Below, one piece after another: positions 48,001 through 55,383 of a DNA stretch of 64,000 nt (its first letter is position 1; each line of letters starts with the position of its first letter). The notes below the pieces were generated by a model. The model did no database searches and had not been told where the DNA came from. It saw only the letters and a program-made list of their open reading frames with translations. Source of the DNA: Phoronis australis (Eukaryota; Phoronida; Phoronidae). Made by a program: the position numbers and the translations under genes. The stretch covers positions 130,902 to 194,901 of the forward strand of contig NMRA01000704.1 in the NCBI GenBank assembly GCA_002633005.1, in the 5' to 3' direction.

Positions 48001-51000
48001 TTTGAAATAAGGTCTTGGATATTCAATGTAGAGCAACAACGCGTCGATACGGAAAATCCATATTCAATGCGCGTTGAATTCAGAAAATCCATAATCAACG
48101 ACCCGTATTTCATGGCCCCTACTATCACGCGTATAGGATAAAATACATACACAAAACGTATCGAAAATGGCGTGCATGAAGTAATACAACACGAGACATT
48201 ATGCCGCCTATCGACAGAGACCCAAGGTCGAGGTCGATACGCGGCGTAATGTCTCGTGGGATATAGACAAGACAGAGATCGTGTACTATAGTTTACATAA
48301 CAGCCACAGGCTTCGCATACCGAAGTTAGCCATTACACGAATGCTCAAAACAAACCAGCACAACGGCTCAGCATGGTAGTGAGCTATTCAAAGTCATATT
48401 CCTGGGTTGTACAAGGTCTGTGTTTTATTAAATATGTGATCTGACATGAATTTGTTGTTTGTTTATTATTCTAACTTCTGTTTTAATTATTTCAAATGGT
48501 CATCTAGTGTTATGATTTTAATTGTTTACTTTCTTGAAGCTGAACTGTCCCCTGGAATCTATCTACACAGGTTCTTAACAGGATGACACAGTGTTCACAG
48601 AAATATCCCAGAGCCAAATAACAAATTCCTAATATTGCCACATTGCGATGAATTTCGTATGATTTCCATTAGTTGACCTTAGTGAATCACTAAAGGAATC
48701 TTAACAACTGTTATTAATATTGTTCTCGTGAGTCGCTTAGTTCAGTTGCACCCCATTACTGTCCTGGTGATATCCACATCAAACAGTGCATTTAAAAATG
48801 GTATCAACAACCATGTTTTGTACTGGACTTAAGAAAGCAAAACTAGTTCTGTACATAACTGACAATGACCTTGATCACATTTGTTTTACTAGGCCAAAAC
48901 AGAAGCACCACCTTAATTTTAAAGTTTGTAACAATGACTTTATTATGACGTAGATGTGTTACACAGTGAAATCTTTGTTGAGCAAACTGTTGCATAGTTG
49001 CGTATATTTTACTTTCAGAAATTTCTTGAAACAGTACATGTTACCACTTGGAATGGGCAGCTTATAAACTCCGGAATTTAGTCCATTTCTTCCAAATTTT
49101 GATCTCGGATTAGATCAGCACATAGGTTCACAAGCCCAGCACAGAAAATCAAGTAGTTATCCACTGATTCTGTGCTTTACACTGGAATACTGGTACTCAA
49201 AATTTTGAAAACTTTTAAGTCTCCGTATTGCTCGCTCCAAATTGATTTTTTTCTGTGGAAATGCGTCATGTTTTTGCCAGACTTTTTTTACTAAGGTGTG
49301 ACTTGCCTTTGGTGAAAGCTGGTATGTTTAACTTAACTCGTCTTGGAAACAGTCCAGTTCATCAATAGTAAAACCCCTATCTGCCATAACTTTTGTCTTT
49401 GGGTAAAAGGTATTTCAGAAATCCAGATTTTTGAACGGTACATGTATTTGTCACTACCCCAGTTCCCCCAAATGCTTTAGATACGTACATGGTGTACCCA
49501 TTTTTGGTGCAATTGCAACCATGTACTTTGCAGTATTGTGTGATTTGTACTGGCTTTAGATTTCACTCCCTATCAATGATTTCAACTCAGCTGATCTGCT
49601 ACCAAATACAAAACACAAGCAGGCACACCAGCTCAGAAGGCTGGTTTTACAGACAGGCTGTACTGACTCCAGTGTTTAGTCTAGCATGCATGTAATGGCC
49701 TGACCTCAATATGGCGCTCCCCAGGAATTCGGCAGTTTCCGTGATGGAATCTGCCTATATACACAAAACGTACCAAGAGTGGCGTACATGAAGTAATATC
49801 CCACGAGACATTATTACATGGAATAATGTCGAGTGGGTTATTACTTCATGTACGCCAATCGAGGTACGTTGTGTAATTATGCCATACGCTTCGAATTCCT
49901 AAGTTCCTTTCATTTTTTCCGCAGATTTTAAAAAAACTTCACTCAGACTGTTCACATCCTATATGAATGTACTTACGCGTTAGGCTGCAAGTTTTCTCTA
50001 GTAAAAGAAACAGTTTTAAGCGTGACGATTTATTTCTTGAAAAGAGATAACAAAGATGAAAACAAGGGTAACTTTTCATTGAACTTGTAACATCTCCTGA
50101 AAATAGTTAAATAACAACAATATTTGATATTGTAGCTACCGATGAATCGGCGCCCAAGTTGCAGACGATAAAATATTTAGCAAATGAAAACTGGCCCAGG
50201 GACAGTCTTGTTCCAGATGTTACGATTGAGACCTGGTTGTATGTTGGACGTTATTCACACTGCTATACATGTAATTGTATTACCTCAAACTATTTTCCAA
50301 AAGTTTGGTGATTGAACCGACGTCGAGTCGACATTGACCTATCTTTTGAACTTCCCATGTCAGAGGTCACTGTTGAAGTAGTGCGCGAGGTGAATACGGA
50401 AAACGTTATTGCATGGCCGTATTTCCCTCTACAGATTCAATGTGTATGGGATAAAATACAATATCTGAGCATGGCATACGCGCGCAAGTAATATTTTGAT
50501 ATTTTGGTCTGAGTACACACGCAAACTTAATCAAATTTTCAGCAGACAATGATCAGAAATTCTCACTAACCTCAGTAATGAACGTTCACTTGTGTTGGTC
50601 CAATGTAAGTTAGGCAGCAATCTTATTCTCAAATCATTGCAGAAGGGGCATACACAAATAAAGTGAAATTCTTCAATAACAGTTAACCAGAGCTTTGTTT
50701 ACATAAAGAACATATACGTAGATATTTATCAACAGATAGATGTCGTCCCACCTCGGCCGGCAGTCTGCTGTTCGAAAATCGAAACCTTGAAAAGGGACTT
50801 ATGAAGTGACTTCTGTATTTCTCAAGTAACGTTCTGTTTCACATGTTTTATTTAGGACGATTATCAAGTCATCGTCAGTGACTGGCATTATCCACGCTCG
50901 TTCATATTCTTAACGATAAGGGAGCAAATTCATCTTGATATGAACAGGAAACTTTATCCCAAGACTGGACCCGACGGCACACCTGTTGACAAAAGTGGGA

Positions 51001-54000
51001 CCCTGATTTCTGTGACTGCCTGTAAGCTGAGTGGTGGGGCGTGGTAAGTCTAGTCGGAAGTCGTCTGTCAAGTGTTTGATCCCCTAACGGCCGGGTGAGA
51101 TCACAAGTTGTGGAAACCTGAAGAGCTTGTCAATGTTTACTGTTTGTTGTTTAGATCGTCAATCTAATCACTTTTAAAACCAAAAATGCGGTTCCCATGC
51201 CAAATTTAGTGGTAGCAATTTCATTATTTTTCCGCTAAACTTGAAATTGGATCTTTTTTGCATTGTGACACAATTTTCCTGGTATTCCGAATTCCATCAA
51301 ACTTGAGTTACCGTGGTTTGTAGATTCAGTTAAGAGTAGTATAGTATCCTGCCAATAAGAGCGAAAAAAGTGCCGGTATACAGCCTGCAGTCAGAAAGAA
51401 TCCTTGTGGACATTACAGTTGGTGGAATTAATCTCGTTAATTTTTCTGAAATATTTACGTGTTTTCAAAACACGTAGGGACTCACTTAATGGTATTTTAC
51501 CGAAACAAGGTGGTTTTTCTCTCGCGCCCGTGTCCTGTTTATTGTATTTTTGTATTTATTTAATAGTGACAAATACAATTAATTCAAACAGTATTAGATA
51601 TAACACTCGTAAGAATGATAAGTACCCAGCCCAGCTGGGCTTATTAGTCACTTTGACCGCACAACTCAGATGTACCATCAATGCGATGGTTTCTAATATT
51701 TGATGAATTGCTTAGGGAAATACTGAAACAGCAGTTTTTACGTATCTAATCTTTCCAAATTTGCAAAGTTCTGGACTTGAGGTGAAACATTGTGAATTAG
51801 AATAGACCTCCGTGAGTTATAAAGAGAACAATAAAACACAAAATGTAGCTCATCCTCCACAGAGTCAGTATCACAACACAAGCAGTTTTTCATTTACAGG
51901 AGTGTTTACATAACGACCAGTTTCCAAGTGCAATGGGAGATTTCCCTTTCTAAACTGAGCCAAAGGAGATCGCTCGGAAGGAGATAAATTAAGCTTCATA
52001 CATTGTTCAGTTAAAAACTCGTAAAATATAGGTTCTTAACTTGGGCTTTGTTGCAACAGACTCAGCTAAACGTTTCGAGTATTCAATTAGTTTGTTTCTA
52101 GCATCTACAAATGGCCACACACGATTGCATGCCAATTATGATAAACAATTTTTGGTACCGCCTATCCAACAATTTCTACCAACAGAGTACTCCCATAAAA
52201 ATGTCTTTTGTAATAACCTATCATTACTTGTGGTCACCAATTTGTCCCAAAGACGCAAAGTATTCAATTTAAGTCTGTTTCTGGTCCAGTTTCACCCCCT
52301 TGTCACCACTAACACCATAAGTGGCTGCAAATCGCATAGCTGATATAAAAATTTTCATCATTACCAAAATTTTGTAACCCCAAACAGATGACCCGTAATC
52401 CAAAATTGATGCCACACACGAATTTTAATTATTTAAAAATAATGTCCTTGATTAATTGGTCAATAAATGACTGATACATTAAATCAAATTGGTACTGGTG
52501 TTTATAGGATAACAATAATAAATCCATTTCTTTATTAAATATCACTTTATTACTGATCTCTGCCTACTGAATTTTTAAAGAGTATTTCAATCTAAACGTC
52601 TATCGATAACAGGTGCACATTTCTCACATTCCCTGGAATGTGTTACGACACGACTGGTTAATTACACCAAGTACTTAATTTTTTGATAATACATCGGCGA
52701 ATCACAAAGTAGTGCAAAGTAGAAATTCATACGCTTTACATTTTATCGTCTAAAAACACTAATACCAACAAAGAAACGCGCGCCAACCAAACAATGCTGG
52801 AATTCCGTAAATGTGACTAGATGACTAGGTTATGACTGACAAATTGGGTATCGCAACTGTATTCCCAGGTGGGAAGACATGCAAACAGCTTCTTAAACGG
52901 ACCCATCTTCGAATTCCATCGCCACGTTTTATCAAACGGAGACGAACCCCAACTCGAGACGCGCGGTGAGACTGTCTAGCTGTGTTGTCTCGGTCTCGAA
53001 CATTTGTTACAAAGGCTGAATGCAATTTGCAATTGTTTAGCTTAAAACAAAACTATTAACAAAAAGTAACTGAGTTTACTTTACATTGCTCAAGTTGCTT
53101 CATGTGGTTGAAATTTTAAACACGTCGAAATTTTCGAAAAATAAGATCGTTTTTACGGTTCACGTGAGAAAACAAATCCTGCACTAGTCTCAGGTTCATG
53201 ACATGGGCAAACCCTCTTTGAAATTTCGTCGAAATCCCGAGGCTTATTCTCTACATGTTTTCACCAGACGAAGAGTTTTACAACTGTAAAACAAGAACAG
53301 GGCCCGGTCTCTAATCTTTGTACTCGAAACTATTTTTGGCAATTTCTCTGCTCCTTTTGTGCGAACTTAAGATAATTGGTTATCAGACTGTGCTCGAATA
53401 CATTATAGTTTATGCATAGGAGTTTCTAGTTCAAGTTTGCCCTTGAAGACCCTTATATTCGTGCTACAAACTCGAGTAAAAACTCCAAATTTCGAGTTCA
53501 AACTCGAACTTATTGCTTTAATATTAGGTTTACAAACTGTGAACTAAGGGCAATAAATTATATACGTAAGTTATTGTGTACTCGAGCATAGAGTAATAGA
53601 CACTTATCTTGAGTTCGCCCAAAAGTTGAGTAGAAAATGTCAAACCTAATTTCGAGTTCCATTTCGAGTAAAAATATTGGAGACCGGGCCCAGAATGATC
53701 TGGTGTTCTACATCTTAGACCAATCAATGCGTGGATACATAACATTTAAACAATATCATAAGTCTTAGTAAAAGAAAACGACATACAATTCTTCAAATTA
53801 TATTTTGGTCGGTTAAAATATAATCTGCTGCAGTATTTCCTCAACCCGAGACAGATGTAAAGCTGTTACATTCTGGAGTAATTGCCATTTAGCTAAATTC
53901 GAATCTTTCAATTAAAGTGTCACTAAATCGCTTGGTCTGGAAATCTATGGCCTGTCTTGGTCAACTTTGAAAATGTCTTGAATGAAATCTATCTTGTTGC

Positions 54001-55383
54001 CTGTAATTGCGTTAAAGTCTCCACAGATAAAGAAATTGCTAAAATCACTGAAGTTGTACAATTGATTGATTAGATGAGAATAAATGTCATCAATGTTCTT
54101 GCTTCTGTTTGAACCCTCGGGAGGAATGTTGCATGTATAAATTACAACACAATCTTCAGACATAATGCTTTTAAACTTTACGCCTAGAATGCAACCATCA
54201 AAGAATTTATCAATAACCCTTATATCAAACATACTGTGTTTTATAAGAATAGCAACACCCCCATAATGTTTGGGAGCGCTAATGTGTAAATTTTCACTGT
54301 TGCAACCAATATATCGATATCTTTCAACTTGAATGATATCGTTAAATCATAAATGTGTCTCATTCAGAGAAACAACATCACAGCCAAAATGGTAAATTGC
54401 TAGTTTTCGCAGAACATTATTGTGAGCCGAGCACCCATTGACATTCCAATGAGCTATGGGGAATTCGAGCCAACTGTGCAGGGCGTCCGTCCTATTCAGC
54501 TTCGCTAGTAGTAGACGATATGCTATAAAACTGTTTGGCTGTCGTGTGTCTGATATTTTGGCATACTGTAGGAAAGAAAATCGGTTGTCAATGGTCTTCC
54601 ATGAGAGGGACGCTTCATAAATTTCAAATTGTACAACAGATCCCACTGGTGGTCCATATTGAAACAACGCAGACATTTAAGTTCAAGCGGCTGTAAACCA
54701 GCGCTCCCCCCAAAAGCGATTTTTGTGAAGAACAGCGAGTAAACTCAGTTTCAACTTTTATTCGTACTCAGATGATACTTGATTTCTGTTTCCAAAGAGG
54801 TGACAGTTGACGTTATACCGTTAGATGATGCTCAGAATATAAAGTGACTCGCCGTGACAAGCCACCTCGGCCGGGGGAGCCTGTCCTAAAGCAATGGCAA
54901 AGTCCTGAAATCTTCTCCAGTTTGACCAATGAAAATTGTCACCTACTCCATAACAGGAGACGATCTAAATCAGAAGACGTTTCTTTGTGATGAAAGGGGC
55001 ACTAGATTCACTGAACTTTTAGATATTTCAAAATCAACCCACGTGAGTATTTGCGACGTTCTATAGCTTTCTTGTGTTTGATTATCAATAGGCATGATGT
55101 CGGTTTCTCGTGGGATTTTTGCAAGGGTGAAGCTGTTCTCTACCTAGATGGTGAAATTTGCAAGACTTCCACGACGACCTACCCAGACCACCGATTACAA
55201 GACAACAACCAAACTTTCTTAACAATTGGCTTCAACCCTACTGATTCGGAAGGCTTTTTTACTGGCTCTATTCGCCACGTGTGCATTGGTCGAGGGGCTC
55301 ACATGCCGACAAAGACCAACACATGTGCGTTCTACTCCATAGACGAACTCGAGCGCATTTCAGATGACGTTTCATCATTGTAA
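26742..55383 (+). CDS. secreted PAN/apple-laminin G domain protein, six exons
   Basis: The model joins exons 26,742-27,017, 32,775-32,802, 34,499-34,547, 35,493-35,637, 50,856-51,043 and 55,092-55,383. All borders are GT...AG and all phases agree (0, 1, 2, 0, 2), giving 325 residues and a stop. Residues 1 to about 25 form a hydrophobic signal peptide. A PAN/apple domain follows with C53, C57, C63 and C75. A linker is encoded by two very short exons. A laminin-G/concanavalin-like fold fills about 119-310, with its typical strand ending LYLDG (245-249). No transmembrane segment is seen, so the product is likely secreted, perhaps matrix- or glycan-binding. Introns are 5.8, 1.7, 0.9, 15.2 and 4.0 kb and are loaded with transposons, including a Polinton in intron 4. 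Further micro-exons cannot be excluded, but the fit is unlikely by chance. Confidence 0.82.
27795..28450 (+). repeat. repeat family C, copy 1, with long palindrome at one end
   Basis: Inverted relative of 52,770-53,240. The left part (about 27,813-27,945) is itself a palindrome with arms of about 65 bases: AATCCTACACGAGTCTCAGG against TCTGAGTCGAGTGTAGGATT, and CTTGGAAATTTC against GAAATTTCCAAG. The right part carries TTGGGGCTCGTCTCCGTT and CCGGCATTGTTTGGTTGGCGCGCG, shared with the second copy. Open frames 28,168-28,443 are not genes. It lies in intron 1 of the PAN-LamG gene. Confidence 0.7.
28525..29610 (+). mobile_element. hairpin-headed repeat family D, copy 1 (interrupted)
   Basis: The first 106 bases (28,525-28,630) form a hairpin: ACACAAAACGTATCGAGAGTGGCGTACATG pairs with a downstream CATGTACGCCACTCGAGGCACGTTTTGT (written here as motifs split by mismatches). 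The element then aligns with 49,755-50,465 through to GTATTTCCCTCGACAGATTC. Between about 28,900 and 29,262 this copy has some 360 extra bases absent from the other, apparently an insertion that includes a family A fragment. Confidence 0.7.
28900..29262. mobile_element. insertion within family D copy
   Basis: A segment with no counterpart in the 49,755 copy. It contains CTTGGTACAAAGCTGTATACTAAA (the family A start, 29,085-29,110) and ATACAGCTAGCTGGCTGG (the family A end), 20 bases apart, so it looks like an extremely internally deleted family A element. Overlapping frames on both strands here are not genes. Confidence 0.5.
29640..30170 (-). repeat. dispersed repeat family A, copy 3 (inverted)
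   Basis: Reverse complement of the 2,880 and 20,595 copies. The end hairpin (AAAGCTGTGTA...TACACAGCTTT) is at about 30,121-30,149 and CTCTCGGGAGATGATGACAGC is near 29,746. It matches 10,030-10,260 most closely. Confidence 0.7.
31010..31790 (+). pseudogene. LINE ORF2 fragment (endonuclease-RT linker and start of RT)
   Basis: The frame around 31,010-31,130 encodes WETMKMKIGEFTIGFSKRKSK, the conserved linker that precedes the reverse transcriptase in L1/Tx1-like non-LTR retrotransposons. Further words in shifting frames follow the expected order: PLSDEEFVEVLNNSKNNKSP near 31,485-31,545, a YEFFKRFW-like word near 31,560, and NNWRPISLFNVDYKLK near 31,695-31,745. Stops and frameshifts separate them. 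It is in intron 1 of the PAN-LamG gene, same strand. The catalytic YxDD part is not present. Confidence 0.75.
32775..32802 (+). CDS. PAN-LamG gene, exon 2 (28-base micro-exon)
   Basis: A pyrimidine-rich TTTCTATTTACAG acceptor precedes CGTGAAGACGG..., and the exon ends AAG before GTGTGT. It takes phase 0 to phase 1 and encodes a short acidic linker (REDGDQDTE). It is too short to be recognised alone and is supported by joining exons 1 and 3 in frame. Confidence 0.6.
34499..34547 (+). CDS. PAN-LamG gene, exon 3 (49-base micro-exon)
   Basis: The acceptor GTTTATTGCAG and donor CAG/GTAAAC bound 49 bases. Only phase 1 is open, and it encodes VKYSHWNQGRMTLVY. It ends in phase 2, exactly what exon 4 needs. 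Confidence 0.65.
35493..35637 (+). CDS. PAN-LamG gene, exon 4 (start of LamG fold)
   Basis: The acceptor CTCTTTTCTTCAG and donor AAG/GTAAAT bound 145 bases, phase 2 to 0. Residues 119-166 show the first strands of a laminin-G domain: a G-A-R-F-E-G strand, then a VYVKN strand, and an SFTVFARI strand. Confidence 0.8.
35969..37384. mobile_element. 1.4 kb foldback element
   Basis: The extreme ends GACCGGCAGCC (35,969-35,979) and GGCTGCCGGTC (37,374-37,384) are perfect inverted copies. A perfect 26-base pair lies at 36,038-36,063 and 37,263-37,288. The arms are built of roughly 190-base subrepeats marked by GAGGTACC, TGTGACAGACAAAA(C/T) and CACTCT/CAGAGTG words, appearing in one orientation left of about 36,720 and the other right of 36,830. 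A 16-base N gap (36,222-36,237) and a C-run interrupt the left arm. It has no coding capacity and lies in intron 4 of the PAN-LamG gene. Confidence 0.75.
37454..38356. mobile_element. inverted-repeat element with minisatellite arms
   Basis: GTTGGGACATG...TTTTAAAACCCC at the left (37,454-37,502) is inverted at the right as GGGGATTTAGAACG...TTTTTGTCCCAC (38,313-38,356). Just inside, the left arm is a run of GACCCA(C/T)GACCCC-type units (about 37,500-37,615) and the right arm is its complement, GTGGGTCG(A/T)GGGG units (about 38,243-38,320). The core between carries no gene. Foldback elements often have repetitive arms like these. Confidence 0.65.
38405..38965 (+). repeat. repeat family E, copy 1, rich in nuclear-receptor half-sites
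   Basis: Aligns in the same orientation with 61,965-62,520. It opens with GGTCAAAG words including a perfect AGGTCA-A-AGGTCA direct repeat (DR1) at 38,445-38,457. Next comes TCAAGGTCA at 38,577-38,585 (an extended NR5A/ERR half-site) and a perfect TGACGTCA at 38,643-38,650. The end has two (G/A)ATGTCGCGTATAAC-like words and a TAATAC microsatellite. The open frame 38,281-38,658 belongs to this repeat. Confidence 0.75.
39109..42677 (-). pseudogene. Polinton protein-primed DNA polymerase B, broken
   Basis: The family replicates the element using a protein primer. Reading down the minus strand, recognisable parts are as follows. The N-terminal region ends in a CFFRCLA word (42,677-42,381). An acidic exonuclease-side region spans 42,364-41,491, and a long conserved block spans 41,451-40,840. 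Motif A is a D-V-N-A-L-Y word near 40,800, and motif B is KLIGNSAYGKT near 39,865. Motif C contains MDTDSAY near 39,570. The C-terminal KTY region, in another frame, is at about 39,430-39,240. The last recognisable codons end at a TAA at 39,109-39,111. The total span, about 3.6 kb, is near full family length. At least six frameshifts or stops split it, including one just after motif C (about 39,430) and an unreadable stretch at 40,655-40,363. Plus-strand frames here (for example 40,352-40,822) are antisense shadows. Confidence 0.88.
42866..43018 (+). CDS. small basic open frame between polymerase and integrase
   Basis: A 50-codon frame starting MAVLRKRKRMAPSSW, strongly basic at its N-terminus, in the divergent intergenic region of the Polinton. 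I do not recognise it. It may be a decayed small element gene, or chance. It lies just upstream of the integrase remnant on the same strand. Confidence 0.25.
   Translation: MAVLRKRKRMAPSSWKEFSQELINVNVPREVIRNKGGWSLVQESTETTPK
43088..44083 (+). pseudogene. Polinton retroviral-type integrase, broken
   Basis: The N-terminal part (43,088-43,294) has the family's HPGSFGG-type segment and a basic helix. An in-frame TGA at 43,295-43,297 interrupts it. The catalytic core resumes with QADLVD (first catalytic Asp) and a CIDVLSKYAF strand. Near 43,505-43,520 a small deletion and frame change fall on the segment that should carry the second Asp; the following GTEFTNR is readable only in another frame. The KASIAERFNRTLK helix (catalytic Glu) is present. 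Another frame change near 43,690 leads to the C-terminal SH3/chromo-like part ending at 44,083. It cannot produce an active enzyme as it stands. Confidence 0.88.
44195..44344 (+). pseudogene. Polinton small membrane protein, truncated
   Basis: From the ATG at 44,195 the frame has a polar, acidic N-terminus, a PKKE turn and a hydrophobic end (IVFFSQMIILFTVIV), then TAG at 44,342. Polintons carry a small one-pass membrane protein at this position between integrase and capsid genes. Family resemblance after the stop appears in other frames, suggesting a frameshift. Its role in the virion or infection is not established. Confidence 0.5.
44464..45172 (+). pseudogene. Polinton minor capsid protein (penton-like), broken
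   Basis: Starts MFYRTLPSNSSMDYYPDNT, the typical opening of the single-jelly-roll vertex protein of Polintons. A frame change at about 44,525 is followed by a conserved stretch (WEVGLAEIQFPNTYYNI) and a long open segment. Stops occur at TAA 44,743-44,745 and TAG 44,809-44,811. Another frame change near 44,940 precedes the C-terminal strand, which ends at TAA 45,170-45,172. In the virion this protein would form the pentameric vertices. The call rests on position and the N- and C-terminal motifs. Confidence 0.8.
45241..45680 (+). pseudogene. Polinton short basic virion-like protein, broken
   Basis: An N-terminal YYTVQAGSGRPVFVGARMQ segment in one frame continues, after a frame change near 45,365, as SAIGKQALRTGIDFAGDLLQGKN and a Lys/Arg-rich tail. 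A glycine-rich, then amphipathic, then basic protein recurs between the minor and major capsid genes of Polintons. Comparison with small adenovirus core or membrane-active proteins has been suggested but is uncertain. In this copy its frame has no stop before the major capsid start at 45,681, so the two would be fused. Confidence 0.55.
45681..46784 (+). pseudogene. Polinton major capsid protein (double jelly roll), broken
   Basis: The start at 45,681 gives MTFVHDRSFECVKSDLDLF, followed by the conserved QTSIEHGQWVEHSPIS segment. A frame change near 45,885 leads to WLHSMFGQDDISLNG in the +1 frame, then another near 46,010-46,060 returns to the original frame. The second half is well preserved (RRVECKVFS, TQENLFLGQIPKRVVVG) but has an in-frame TAA at 46,365-46,367. 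The last 113 codons to TGA 46,782-46,784 are open and end EIDRARNVLFDF. The protein would form the hexagonal capsomers. The stop codon overlaps the protease start as ATGA. Confidence 0.9.
46781..47275 (+). CDS. Polinton adenain-like cysteine protease, open frame but nucleophile missing
   Basis: An uninterrupted 164-residue frame of the Ulp1/adenovirus protease class, which matures capsid proteins. His54-Trp55 (in GTHWVAIYL), Glu70 (in YFESYG) and Gln100 (in LQG) sit at the expected catalytic and oxyanion positions. By alignment of the segment F107-G-Q-Y-C111 with the Cys-Gly-x-x-Cys of adenain, the nucleophile position is Phe107 (codon TTT) while the second Cys, C111, is kept. The enzyme is therefore predicted inactive even though the frame is intact. 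Its ATG overlaps the capsid stop by four bases. The next gene in line is not found. Confidence 0.85.
   Translation: MRTDQITAILETDEFMGPVFGGCLASDELCNLGVVSHPHAYVYNYDPSYKPGTHWVAIYLTQHGKGEYFESYGLPPLSDHLRVLLDRNTNGWTTQTRQLQGLSSTVFGQYCIFYLLYRCRGWSMDFIANLFDKDTKTNDRSVLEFVDGLMKSQLVHAYTYIFNV
47395..47985. repeat. scrambled tandem duplication with capsid and protease fragments
   Basis: CCACAGAGGTA(T/G)TG(T/G)T(G/A)GTAC and AGACAACTTCTGAGGATTTGCCTG occur at about 47,414-47,466 and again at 47,844-47,951. Between them, 47,648-47,708 repeats part of the protease gene (GGATGGAGCATGGACTTTATT and CAACTCGTA, compare 47,137-47,245). Inside the second unit, 47,867-47,922 repeats the capsid segment around 46,523-46,602 (CTGGATTATG...GGCAACACGCTGTT). 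The copies differ from the neighbouring genes, so they may derive from a related element or be old. Confidence 0.65.
48145..48265. repeat. family D head fragment with own hairpin
   Basis: ATACACAAAACGTATCGAAAATGGCGTGCATGAAGTAAT, here named by position only beyond its first motif, repeats the head of family D (48,148-48,187). It is followed by ACGAGACATTATGCCGC paired with GCGGCGTAATGTCTCGT across a 15-25 base loop (48,190-48,260). The hairpin has perfect or near-perfect arms. Confidence 0.6.
48930..49690 (-). pseudogene. DDE-type transposase fragment (DDE_Tnp_4/ISL2EU-like)
   Basis: On the minus strand a series of words in shifting frames follows the order of animal DDE_4-type transposases. 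An SHNTAKYMVAIAP block lies near 49,500. VMADRGFTIDEL, with the second catalytic Asp, lies near 49,390-49,355. NLERAIRRLKSF, with the catalytic Glu, lies near 49,245-49,205. A hydrophobic helix follows near 49,120. Many stops intervene. It is in intron 4 of the PAN-LamG gene. Neither the element's ends nor an N-terminal DNA-binding domain were found. Confidence 0.6.
49755..50465 (+). mobile_element. hairpin-headed repeat family D, copy 2 (uninterrupted)
   Basis: The first 115 bases (about 49,761-49,875) form a long hairpin: GTGGCGTACATGAAGTAAT pairs with ATTACTTCATGTACGCCA. The rest aligns with 28,631-28,900 and 29,262-29,610 with the 360-base insertion missing. It ends near GTATGGGATAAAATACA, a word also just left of the head fragment at 48,145. 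No coding capacity. Confidence 0.7.
50856..51043 (+). CDS. PAN-LamG gene, exon 5 (middle of LamG fold)
   Basis: The acceptor TTTTATTTAG and strong donor GTAAGT bound 188 bases, phase 0 to 2. Residues 167-228 continue the beta-sandwich (FIFLTIREQIHLDMN) and reach the Trp codon that is split with exon 6. This exon lies beyond the Polinton, so the element is intronic. Confidence 0.8.
51640..52440 (-). pseudogene. LINE ORF2 C-terminal fragment (antisense in intron 5)
   Basis: On the minus strand the frames give an ILDYGSSVWGY-like segment near 52,400. Spaced residues typical of the region after the reverse transcriptase follow, with a terminal EDELHFVFYCSLYNS word near 51,800-51,850 that resembles the C-terminal His/Cys motif of many animal LINEs. 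Stops and frame changes are frequent. Plus-strand frames here (52,041-52,343) are shadows. It may belong to the same copy as the endonuclease fragment at 53,945-54,480. Confidence 0.6.
52770..53240 (-). repeat. repeat family C, copy 2 (inverted)
   Basis: Reverse complement of much of 27,795-28,450. It contains CGCGCGCCAACCAAACAATG, AACGGAGACGAACCCCAAC and, at the far end, ACTAGTCTCAGGTTCATGACATGGGCAAA. Only one arm of the terminal palindrome is kept. It lies inside the interval between the two antisense LINE fragments. Confidence 0.7.
53300..53691. mobile_element. 392-bp miniature inverted-repeat element
   Basis: GGGCCCGGTCTCTAAT at the left end is inverted at the right as ATTGGAGACCGGGCCC, and the match continues inward through TACTCGAAA/TTTCGAGT. 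Multiple CTCGA words repeat internally. It has no coding capacity. I could not define a target-site duplication. Confidence 0.7.
53945..54480 (-). pseudogene. LINE endonuclease domain fragment (antisense in intron 5)
   Basis: On the minus strand HWNVNG, then LNETHL (about 54,455-54,347), then FSNFFICGDFNAITG (near 54,040-53,990) give the N-terminal and GDFNA motifs of the apurinic-type endonuclease of non-LTR retrotransposons. The two parts are in different frames with a break near 54,290. No reverse transcriptase follows directly. The C-terminal fragment at 51,640-52,440 is in the expected direction. Confidence 0.75.
55092..55383 (+). CDS. PAN-LamG gene, exon 6 (end of LamG fold and stop)
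   Basis: The acceptor TGATTATCAATAG is followed by G, which completes the split Trp229. The frame then encodes HDVGFSWDF, a strand ending in LYLDGE, FLTIGFNP and FTGSIRHVCIGRG, which together are the classic C-terminal half of a laminin-G domain. TAA is at 55,381-55,383. Confidence 0.85.
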
